Below, in pieces: positions 1 to 5,993 of a stretch of 11,515 bases of DNA. Source of the stretch: SHLQ01 sp964441145 (lineage in GTDB: Bacteria > Actinomycetota > Acidimicrobiia > Acidimicrobiales > SHLQ01); the NCBI GenBank assembly GCA_964441145.1, contig CAYTUB010000097.1, positions 1 through 11,515 of the forward strand. The letters are read 5' to 3'. Within the stretch, counting starts at the first letter, position 1. Each line of letters starts with the position of its first letter. A program made the translations under genes and the position numbers. The notes below the pieces were generated by a model, which was not told where the DNA came from, ran no database searches, and worked only from the letters and a program-made list of their open reading frames with translations.

Positions 1-236
1 CTGGTGCTGCACTCATCGTGTACGGCATCGTCGGCTGGATCTTCGAGCACCCAGACGATCCAAACGCGGCGCATGGTCACGACGACCACCACGACGGTGG
101 CGACGACCACGCCGAACTCGACGCTGGTGATGAGCAAGCAGAACTTGATTCTGGTGACCCCGAAGAGGGCGAACTCGTAGGCGCCGGCGCCAGCACGATG
201 AGCGAAGAGACCAACACCGAAGGCACGGAGGCATAG
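1..236 (+). CDS. ctaD: Cytochrome c oxidase subunit I, C-terminal end (partial)
   Basis: This is the 3' end of a gene that starts before the window; the frame reads from base 3 and ends in TAG at 234-236, giving 77 residues. The visible part is the end of a hydrophobic helix (GAALIVYGIVGWIFE) followed by a long hydrophilic tail. The tail begins with a His/Asp cluster (HGHDDHHDGGDDH) and continues as an acidic Glu/Asp/Gly-rich stretch. The catalytic heme-copper core is not in the window, so identity rests on position: subunits III and IV and CtaG follow directly, and subunit I normally precedes them in caa3-type operons. Its last codons contain the Shine-Dalgarno sequence of the next gene, which suggests coupled translation. 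Another membrane subunit of the same oxidase is possible but less likely. Confidence 0.72.
   Translation, partial: GAALIVYGIVGWIFEHPDDPNAAHGHDDHHDGGDDHAELDAGDEQAELDSGDPEEGELVGAGASTMSEETNTEGTEA
227..231 (+). promoter_or_regulatory. Shine-Dalgarno site of subunit III gene
   Basis: GGAGG lies seven bases before the ATG at 239, inside the last codons of the preceding subunit I gene. It fixes the start and suggests coupled translation in the operon. Confidence 0.85.
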
Positions 237-238
237 CA

Positions 239-871
239 ATGGCAGCAACTGTCGTTACCGAGTCTCACGATGCCCACGATGATCACGGGCACATGGAGAC
301 CAACACCGGTCTGTCCAACAACAAGCTGGCAATGTGGCTGTTCCTGGCCTCCGATTGCTTGCTCTTCGGTGCACTGATCTCTACGTTCTTGCTCTACCGC
401 ACGAACATCAGCGACAACTCACCGTTCGAAGAGCCAGCAGACATCTTCGACATCCCGTTCACCTCGCTCAGCTCGTTCATCTTGTTGATGAGCTCGCTCA
501 CGATGGTGCTCTCGTTGTCCGCAGTGAATCGAGACGATGAGCGATCAGCTCGTATCTGGATGCTGACGACTGCGTTCCTTGGAATGCTCTTTGTTGGCGG
601 TCAGGTATTCGAATTCACCGAGTTCGCCGAGAAGGGCCTCGGATACAGCACCAACACCTGGTCCTCAGCGTTCTTCACCCTCACCGGATTCCACGGTGTC
701 CACGTCAGCGTCGGCATTTTGATGCTCTTTGGAACGGTCTTTGGAACTCGCAAGAGCGGCCTTGGCAAAGAGAAGTCCGAGACGGTCGAACTTGTCGGCC
801 TGTACTGGCACTTTGTCGACATTGTCTGGGTGATCATCTTCACCATCGTCTATCTCATTCCGATCGGATAG
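239..871 (+). CDS. ctaE: Cytochrome c oxidase subunit III
   Basis: A 210-residue integral membrane subunit of an aa3/caa3-type heme-copper oxidase, the enzyme that reduces O2 to water at the end of the respiratory chain. Five helices are expected at about residues 31-52, 75-96, 105-124, 142-166 and 186-207. This is the short form lacking the first two helices of mitochondrial COX3. Family hallmarks are Glu125 in QVFEF, the HGVHV motif at 152-156 and the C-terminal YWHFVDIVWV at 189-198. The N-terminus before helix 1 is His/Asp-rich (HDAHDDHGH, residues 10-18) and should face the cytoplasm. The ATG has a GGAGG seven bases upstream. The gene begins two bases after the subunit I stop and is followed seven bases later by subunit IV, so it is operonic. 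Identification is firm. Confidence 0.95.
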   Translation: MAATVVTESHDAHDDHGHMETNTGLSNNKLAMWLFLASDCLLFGALISTFLLYRTNISDNSPFEEPADIFDIPFTSLSSFILLMSSLTMVLSLSAVNRDDERSARIWMLTTAFLGMLFVGGQVFEFTEFAEKGLGYSTNTWSSAFFTLTGFHGVHVSVGILMLFGTVFGTRKSGLGKEKSETVELVGLYWHFVDIVWVIIFTIVYLIPIG

Positions 872-874
872 GAG
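870..874 (+). promoter_or_regulatory. Shine-Dalgarno site of subunit IV gene
   Basis: AGGAG overlaps the stop codon of the subunit III gene and sits four bases before the ATG at 879. It supports that start and operon-internal translation. Confidence 0.75.
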
Positions 875-878
875 CAAC

Positions 879-1307
879 ATGGCTGTTACCGACGCACACG
901 TCGAGGCTCCTGAAGAGCACCACGACCACGATCACGCACACTCGCATCCGAGCGACCGTAGCTATGTAATGATCGCCCTGGTCTTGGCGGTCCTCACGGC
1001 GGTCGAAATTCTGCTCTTTGTTTTCGAGGACGACATCGCACGCTCGATCAACAAACTGGCGCTCATCGGCTTGATGGTGATCAAGTTCTACATCGTTGGT
1101 GCCTACTTCATGCACCTCAAGTTCGATAACCCGATCTTGACCCAGCTCTTCATGGCCGGCTTAGTGCTCGCGGTCATCGTGTATTTCATCATGCTCTCCG
1201 CGTTCGAGTTCTCTTTCTGGAACGACGGCTTCTGTGACACCGGCTTACCCGCCGCGAGCGAGCTAGGCGGGGATGACTTCTTCGCCAACGAACGCTGTAG
1301 TTCCTGA
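879..1307 (+). CDS. Cytochrome c oxidase subunit IV family protein
   Basis: A 142-residue small subunit of the heme-copper oxidase, of the bacterial COX4/CyoD-like family. These subunits are non-catalytic and help stabilise the complex. Three helices are visible at about 28-49, 58-79 and 87-108. The signature is in helix 2: a Lys (K69) followed by a stretch ending in YFMHLKFD (76-83). Residues 14-23 (HHDHDHAHSH) are strongly His-rich and probably cytoplasmic. The C-terminus is longer than usual for this roughly 100-110-residue family. It adds about 30 polar residues after helix 3 with two cysteines (C119, C140), predicted to lie outside the membrane. It sits between subunit III and CtaG with gaps of 7 and 2 bases. 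Family assignment is firm; the role of the extension is unknown. Confidence 0.88.
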   Translation: MAVTDAHVEAPEEHHDHDHAHSHPSDRSYVMIALVLAVLTAVEILLFVFEDDIARSINKLALIGLMVIKFYIVGAYFMHLKFDNPILTQLFMAGLVLAVIVYFIMLSAFEFSFWNDGFCDTGLPAASELGGDDFFANERCSS

Positions 1308-1309
1308 GC

Positions 1310-2314
1310 ATGTTGGTCGGACAGGTCAATCCCTGGGCATGGCAGCCCCACCCTGAGGTGTGGGCCTTGGTGCTCGGGATTATTGGCTTGGGCTTCTATG
1401 CCACCCGCGTTATCGGACCGAAATACGCCCGGCACTACCACTCCCAAACGGCCGTCAAAGAGCTCGTTGGCGCAGGGGTTGCGGCTGGTGGCGATTCGCT
1501 TCCATTCGACTCGTCGGACGATGTGTCGGCGCTGTCGGATACCTCAGAGCCCGATAGCGAGTTCGAGATTGTTAGCCCGAAGCAAAAGAAGTACTTCGCG
1601 TTGGGCGTCTTTTCGCTCTACCTGGCCGCTGACTGGCCACTGCACGACATTGCCGAGCAATACCTGTACTCGTTGCACATGGTGCAGCACATGCTCATCA
1701 CCTTCTTCATTCCGATCTTCTTCCTTCAGGCCACACCGGAATGGCTCGCCCGGCTCATCTTGCGTGGCGGCGACCAAGAGCGGACCTGGCTCGGCAAGCT
1801 CGCCAAGCCCGTCACTGCAGGCTTGATCTTCAACGCCTTGGCCGCCTTGAGTCATTGGAATGGCATCGTTCAGACGTCGTTCGACTCCGGAGCATTCCAC
1901 TTCAGTATTCACCTGGTGATGTTCAGCTCAGCGTTGTTGATGTGGCTTCCCGTCCTCGGCCCGCTCCCCGAGCTGCGCCTCTCGGTCCCGGGACAGATGA
2001 TCTACCTGTTCTTGATGTCGATCATCCCCACCGTGCCAGCGGGTTGGTTGACCTTTGCGGACAACGTCGTGTACCCCGCCTACGACATCCCCACCCGTGT
2101 TTGGGGCCTCTCGGTCATCCATGACCAGCAGGCAGCGGGTGCGATCATGAAGATCTTCGGTGGCCTGTTCCTCTGGTCGCTGATCGCTATTCGCTTCTTC
2201 ACCTACGCGGGAGCCGAACGCGAAGCGGACCGAAACCGTCGCGTCGTTCGAACACTTACGTACAGCGACGTCGAAGCAGAGTTCGAGCGCACCACACCAC
2301 CCGAAATCGAATAG
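1310..2314 (+). CDS. ctaG: Cytochrome c oxidase assembly factor CtaG (caa3 type)
   Basis: A 334-residue polytopic membrane protein of the caa3_CtaG family, needed for assembly of the oxidase copper centre; it is unrelated to the Cox11-type CtaG. Hydrophobic helices begin at about 15, 94, 124, 167, 200, 228 and 280. Conserved family features include paired histidines in SLHMVQHMLI (H123, H127), H182 in SHWNG, H197 and H201 around helix 5, and DQQAAGAIM at 272-280. Between helix 1 and helix 2 is a low-complexity acidic/Ser-rich insert (about 50-90). The ATG lies two bases after the subunit IV stop, so translation is probably coupled; no separate strong ribosome site is seen. It is the last gene of the oxidase cluster and meets the next gene tail to tail across 66 bases. 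Identification is firm. Confidence 0.92.
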   Translation: MLVGQVNPWAWQPHPEVWALVLGIIGLGFYATRVIGPKYARHYHSQTAVKELVGAGVAAGGDSLPFDSSDDVSALSDTSEPDSEFEIVSPKQKKYFALGVFSLYLAADWPLHDIAEQYLYSLHMVQHMLITFFIPIFFLQATPEWLARLILRGGDQERTWLGKLAKPVTAGLIFNALAALSHWNGIVQTSFDSGAFHFSIHLVMFSSALLMWLPVLGPLPELRLSVPGQMIYLFLMSIIPTVPAGWLTFADNVVYPAYDIPTRVWGLSVIHDQQAAGAIMKIFGGLFLWSLIAIRFFTYAGAEREADRNRRVVRTLTYSDVEAEFERTTPPEIE

Positions 2315-2380
2315 TCGGCGCGCAACGGTTCACTTCACGTTGATGGCCTATGGGCTAATCGAATGGACAGCGGGCAGTAG

Positions 2381-3004
2381 CTAGTGAAAGTCGTGGGCTG
2401 CCGCAGCAAGCGCGTCGATGACCGCCATGATCGTCTCGGTGGGTTCTAGGCCTGGGGCGTCGCCCCAATCTCGGGCCTCATGGTTCCAGCGAACGCTCGG
2501 CGGAAGTTCGACTTGGACGCCTCGTTGGGCCGGAAGGTTGACCGGGTTCTTCTCGTGAACGCCACGAAGCTCCCGGGGAATCTCGTCGAGATCGGCGATT
2601 ACCTTGAACTGCTCCGCCAGACGCGCGGAGAGTTCTTGCTGCACCACGGCGGCGAGTTCCCGGTTCTGCCCGCCAAGCAAGATCCACTGCTTGTCGAGCT
2701 CGCGGCCGTACCCGTGCACGGTGACCACTACCTCGATGTGATCGAGGACCCTGGACAACGTCTCGGACTCGCTGGGGTCATAGCGAATTGAGGGCAGGTG
2801 CAGCGGACGTTCCGCATTCTGCTCGATGCTGTAGAAACTCGCGCCGGCAAGCTCGGCCGCTCGACGAGCGATGAGCGACGTGGCCCGCTCAACCGGGCCG
2901 CCGTGGTAGGCAAAGAAGCCAAAGGTACTCCGCAGTTCTGCGTGCTCGACGACGCCGGGTTGCTCGAGCAACTCGGCGAAGCTCATGCCTCCGGTGTTGT
3001 CCAC
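2381..3004 (-). CDS. Poly-gamma-glutamate hydrolase family protein (PF05908-like)
   Basis: A 207-residue protein resembling the zinc-dependent poly-gamma-glutamate hydrolase family, best known from Bacillus phage enzymes that cut gamma-linked polyglutamate. The expected landmarks appear in order: FAYHGGPVERATS (H34, E39), a VTVHGYG strand (H97), LLGGQN at 109-114, and NPVNLPAQ-RGVQVELP with E166. H34, E39 and H97 are likely metal ligands, by analogy. The GTG at 3004 is the first usable start, with a weak GAAAG about nine bases upstream; an ATG at 2986 (residue 7) is an alternative but has a GGAGG only one base away. There is no signal peptide, so a cytoplasmic protein is expected, which is odd for a capsule hydrolase. 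It lies 48 bases downstream of serS on the same strand and may share its transcript. The true substrate is unknown. Confidence 0.78.
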   Translation of the reverse strand: MDNTGGMSFAELLEQPGVVEHAELRSTFGFFAYHGGPVERATSLIARRAAELAGASFYSIEQNAERPLHLPSIRYDPSESETLSRVLDHIEVVVTVHGYGRELDKQWILLGGQNRELAAVVQQELSARLAEQFKVIADLDEIPRELRGVHEKNPVNLPAQRGVQVELPPSVRWNHEARDWGDAPGLEPTETIMAVIDALAAAAHDFH

Positions 3005-3052
3005 GAACTCAGACTTTCAGCAACCTCGACCTAGCGCACTACCGAGCACGGT

Positions 3053-4303
3053 CTATTCAGGTGCGGGCACCGTGTCGAAGCCGCAGAACGGCTTGAGAAC
3101 ATCCGGCACAGCAAAGGAACCGTCGCTTTGCTGGTAGTGCTCCATCAGGAACACCAGTGTTCGTCCAACAGCACAGGCTGTGCCGTTCAAGGTATGTGCG
3201 AAGTCTGTGCCCGAGTCGCCCTTGACGCGCGTGCCCAGTCGGCGAGCAGAGTAGTCGGTGTAGTTCGAGCACGATGTGAGTTCGCGGTACGCGCCCTCTG
3301 ATGGCAACCAGACCTCGCAGTCGTACTTCTTGGCTGCTGGATTGCCCAGGTCACCTGAGGCCACGTTGATCACCCGATAGGGGAGTCCGAGGTCATCGAG
3401 AATCTCTCGCTCGATGTCGAGCAGCATCTCGTGCTCTTCCCATGACTTCGCCGGGTCGCTCCAGATAAACATTTCGACCTTGTCGAACTGATGGACCCGG
3501 AAGATACCCCGAGTGTCCTTTCCGTAGGTGCCAGCTTCGCGGCGGAAACATGAGGAGAACCCTGCGTACCGCAAAGGAAGATCGGCAGCATCGATGCGGT
3601 CACCGCGGTGAAGTCCGGCGAGGGGAATTTCAGATGTGCCGACGAGGTAGAGCTCGTCTTCGGTGACGTTGTACACCTGCTGCTCGTCGGTAGGGAAGAA
3701 CCCTGAATCGATCATCATCTGTTCACGCACGAGGATCGGCGGCACCGTTGGGATGAATCCTCGGCCGACGAGCTTTTGCATCGTCCATTGCACCAATGCG
3801 AATTCGAGCAGAACCCCTTCGCGTTGAAGATAGGCAAAGCGCGAACCGCTAACTTCGGCGCCCTTTTCCAGGTTGACCCAGCCAAGGGATGCGCCGAAGT
3901 CGGCATGGTCAAGCGGAGGTGAGTCGGGCTGGTCTCCAACGGTGACGACGAGTTCAAAGTCTTCTTCGCCCCCGACGGGCACCGACGGGTGTGCCGGGTT
4001 TGGGACTTGTAGCGCTCGTTCTTTGGTATCGGCTTCGGCGGCCGTGAGTTGGGCCTCGAGGGCCTTCAGGTCTTGCTTGAGTACGTTGGCTGCTTCGATC
4101 TTGGCTGGCCGTTCCTCAGGAGTGGCCTGTCCGATTGCCTTGGAGAGCGTGTTAGAGGTCTTCCGCATCTCTTCGACTTCGAGCAAGAGTGCTCGTCGTG
4201 TCGTTTCGCTCGCGGCAAGCTCATCGAGCTGCTCAGCTGTTGCGCCCTTGGCAATAGCGCCATCACGGAAGGCGGGATCGTTGATGTCTCGAAGGTTGAT
4301 CAC
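3053..4303 (-). CDS. serS: Seryl-tRNA synthetase
   Basis: A 416-residue class II aminoacyl-tRNA synthetase that charges tRNA-Ser (and tRNA-Sec where present) with serine. Residues 1-105 form the coiled-coil tRNA-binding arm, rich in Glu, Lys and Ala. The catalytic core has motif 1 around GFIPTVPP (182-189), the TSE serine-binding triad at 223-225, motif 2 from FRREAGTYG (253-261) to the VEMF strand, the ELTSCSN loop (341-347), and motif 3 TLNGTACAVGRT (371-382). Length is normal for bacterial SerRS. The start is GTG; no Shine-Dalgarno is seen, but a TAGCGT box ends seven bases upstream. It follows guaB by 36 bases on the same strand, so it may be read from guaB, from its own start, or both. 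No T-box-like leader fits in the gap. Identification is firm. Confidence 0.97.
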   Translation of the reverse strand: MINLRDINDPAFRDGAIAKGATAEQLDELAASETTRRALLLEVEEMRKTSNTLSKAIGQATPEERPAKIEAANVLKQDLKALEAQLTAAEADTKERALQVPNPAHPSVPVGGEEDFELVVTVGDQPDSPPLDHADFGASLGWVNLEKGAEVSGSRFAYLQREGVLLEFALVQWTMQKLVGRGFIPTVPPILVREQMMIDSGFFPTDEQQVYNVTEDELYLVGTSEIPLAGLHRGDRIDAADLPLRYAGFSSCFRREAGTYGKDTRGIFRVHQFDKVEMFIWSDPAKSWEEHEMLLDIEREILDDLGLPYRVINVASGDLGNPAAKKYDCEVWLPSEGAYRELTSCSNYTDYSARRLGTRVKGDSGTDFAHTLNGTACAVGRTLVFLMEHYQQSDGSFAVPDVLKPFCGFDTVPAPE

Positions 4304-4310
4304 GGCAAAG

Positions 4311-4316
4311 ACGCTA
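4311..4316 (-). promoter_or_regulatory. Possible -10 box for a leaderless serS transcript
   Basis: On the minus strand TAGCGT (a TANNNT match) ends seven bases before the serS GTG. No Shine-Dalgarno is present and no good -35 is seen. It is weaker than the three exact six-base cases elsewhere in the window, because serS may simply be read through from guaB. Confidence 0.25.
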
Positions 4317-4339
4317 CCGCAGCTAGGAGGCGAGCCGGT

Positions 4340-5815
4340 CTATTCGTCGCGCATAACAGCGACGTCATGGGGGTGGCTTTCGCGCAGTCCCGACTGCGTG
4401 ATTCGTACCAGGCGGCTCCGCGTCCGCAAGGCGCGGATGTCGCCGGCGCCGGCGTAACCCATGCCAGAGCGCAAACCGCCTGCCATCTGGCCGATGAGGT
4501 CATTGATCGATCCGGCGTATCGAACGCGGGCCTCGACACCTTCGGCGACGTGCTTACCCGGCGCTTGGCCGCTTCCGTAACGGTCTGCCGCACGGCCGCG
4601 CATCGCTCCGGCTGAGCCCATGCCCCGGTAGGTCTTCCACATCGCGCCATCGACCAGTTCGAGATCTCCGGGCGCTTCGTCGGTACCGGCGAGCAAGTTG
4701 CCCACCATCACCGCATGCGCTCCAGCAGCGAAGCACTTGACGATGTCACCCGAGGTGACGACTCCGCCGTCCGCGATGATCGGCACGCCGTGATCGAGAG
4801 CCGCTCGGGCACATTCATAGATCGCGCTCATTTGTGGCATGCCCGCGCCCGCAACGATTCGGGTTGTGCAGATGCTGCCCGCTCCAACGCCGACCTTGAC
4901 GACGTCTGCTCCCGCTTCAACCAGAGCGTCGACCCCCTCGGCGGTAACGACGTTGCCGCCGACGACGACGATGTCGGGCCAACCCTTCTTGATCGTTCGA
5001 ACCGCTTCGATCACACCTGCTGTATGGCCGTGTGCGGTGTCGATGACCAACATGTCGACTCCGGCAGCCGCCAGGAGTTCCGTTCGTTCTGCGGTGTCGG
5101 TGACGCCAACTGCGGCGCCGACGCGCAGCCGACCTGAGGAATCGAGGGACGCATTGGGGTTTTCGATGCGCTTGTCGATGTCTTTGACCGTGATGAGCCC
5201 GGCGAGCATGCCATCGGCATCCACGAGGGGCAGCTTCTCGATGCGATGCTTGTGGAGCACAGCCTTGGCTTGCTCGATTGTGGTGTCGACCGACGCGGTT
5301 ACCAGGCCGTCGCTGGTCATGTAGTCGGTGACGGGGCGATCGTATTCTTCGGGCGTACAGAATCGAATGTCGCGGTTGGTGAGGATGCCGACGAGGCGAC
5401 CGTCGTCTTCGCAGATCGGAACACCGCTAATCCGGTGGGTTGCCATCAACGCTTCGGCGTCGCTAAGGCGTGCTGTTGGTGGGAGCGAGATCGGGTTGGT
5501 GATCATCCCCGCCTGGGCTCGCTTCACGAGGTCGACTTCAGCGGCCTGAGCCTCCGGTGAGAGGTTGCGATGCAGGATGCCAATGCCGCCTTCGCGGGCC
5601 ATGGCAACGGCGAGTGGGGCTTCGGTGACGGTATCCATCGCAGCCGAGAGCAGTGGTACCCGAAGCTCGATCGACCCCATCTGGGTCGTCGTGTCGACAT
5701 CGTCGGGCAGGACCTCGCTGTACCCGGGGACGACGAGCACATCATCAAAGGTGAGTGCCTCACCCCCGGCAAAGAGAGACTTGTTCGGGTCCGGTACCTC
5801 AGAAGCAGTCGCCAT
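4340..5815 (-). CDS. guaB: Inosine-5'-monophosphate dehydrogenase
   Basis: A 491-residue cytoplasmic IMP dehydrogenase, which oxidises IMP to XMP with NAD+ at the committed step of guanine nucleotide synthesis. The N-terminal LTFDDVLVVPGYS (21-33) is typical. Two CBS domains, the regulatory Bateman module, occupy about 104-155 and 163-215. The catalytic loop is GVGAGSICTTR (309-319) with the nucleophile Cys316; the usual Pro in this loop is Ala312. The flap region has YRGMGSAGAM (396-405) and the Arg-Tyr pair R412-Y413. The ATG has no Shine-Dalgarno; a TAGTTT box exactly six bases upstream suggests a leaderless message. It is first in an apparent minus-strand unit guaB-serS-hydrolase and is divergent from the RTX gene. 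Length and motifs indicate a complete, active enzyme. Confidence 0.97.
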   Translation of the reverse strand: MATASEVPDPNKSLFAGGEALTFDDVLVVPGYSEVLPDDVDTTTQMGSIELRVPLLSAAMDTVTEAPLAVAMAREGGIGILHRNLSPEAQAAEVDLVKRAQAGMITNPISLPPTARLSDAEALMATHRISGVPICEDDGRLVGILTNRDIRFCTPEEYDRPVTDYMTSDGLVTASVDTTIEQAKAVLHKHRIEKLPLVDADGMLAGLITVKDIDKRIENPNASLDSSGRLRVGAAVGVTDTAERTELLAAAGVDMLVIDTAHGHTAGVIEAVRTIKKGWPDIVVVGGNVVTAEGVDALVEAGADVVKVGVGAGSICTTRIVAGAGMPQMSAIYECARAALDHGVPIIADGGVVTSGDIVKCFAAGAHAVMVGNLLAGTDEAPGDLELVDGAMWKTYRGMGSAGAMRGRAADRYGSGQAPGKHVAEGVEARVRYAGSINDLIGQMAGGLRSGMGYAGAGDIRALRTRSRLVRITQSGLRESHPHDVAVMRDE

Positions 5816-5821
5816 GAATCA

Positions 5822-5827
5822 AAACTA
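5822..5827 (-). promoter_or_regulatory. Candidate -10 box for leaderless guaB transcript
   Basis: On the minus strand TAGTTT (TANNNT) occupies -12 to -7 relative to the guaB ATG, the placement expected when transcription starts at the A of the start codon. No Shine-Dalgarno is present. No convincing -35 was seen at 17 bases. Confidence 0.42.
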
Positions 5828-5944
5828 GCCGCCCGCCGAGTTCGCTGCTCTGCTGGAAGGTGGGTCGAATGGCACTCAATTTTGATGTTTTCGGTCACAT
5901 CATGACTGCCGAGCGATCTGTGTGCCCGCTGGATCTAAAGAATG

Positions 5945-5959
5945 CGACCTGGAAGGTCG
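5945..5959 (+). repeat. Short perfect inverted repeat upstream of the RTX gene
   Basis: CGACCT-GGA-AGGTCG is a perfect 6-bp palindrome with a 3-base centre. It lies 35 bases before the RTX start in the 178-base divergent gap between guaB and that gene. It could be an operator half-site pair or a small hairpin in the 5' leader. A match this short can occur by chance. Confidence 0.3.
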
Positions 5960-5981
5960 ATTACTCCGAGATCCGAGCACT

Positions 5982-5987
5982 GAGGAG
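5982..5987 (+). promoter_or_regulatory. Shine-Dalgarno site deciding the RTX gene start
   Basis: GAGGAG lies six bases before the ATG at 5994. It favours that start, which opens a clean signal peptide, over an in-frame upstream codon at 5922 that would bury the signal peptide. Confidence 0.85.
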
Positions 5988-5993
5988 AATCCT

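Noticed and set aside
2315..2380. Terminator between ctaG and the convergent hydrolase gene
   Set aside because: The best inverted match (TTCACT with AGTGAA) is short and its arms are about 50 bases apart; no compact hairpin with a T-run was found.
3873..4615. Long plus-strand open frames (194 and 188 codons) opposite serS and guaB
   Set aside because: They lie antisense to two firmly identified conserved enzymes, and their translations are low-complexity Ser/Arg-rich sequence with no recognisable domain.
5922..5993. Upstream in-frame start for the RTX protein
   Set aside because: A strong GAGGAG at the right distance and a clean signal peptide both point to the ATG at 5994; the upstream extension would place the signal peptide internally.
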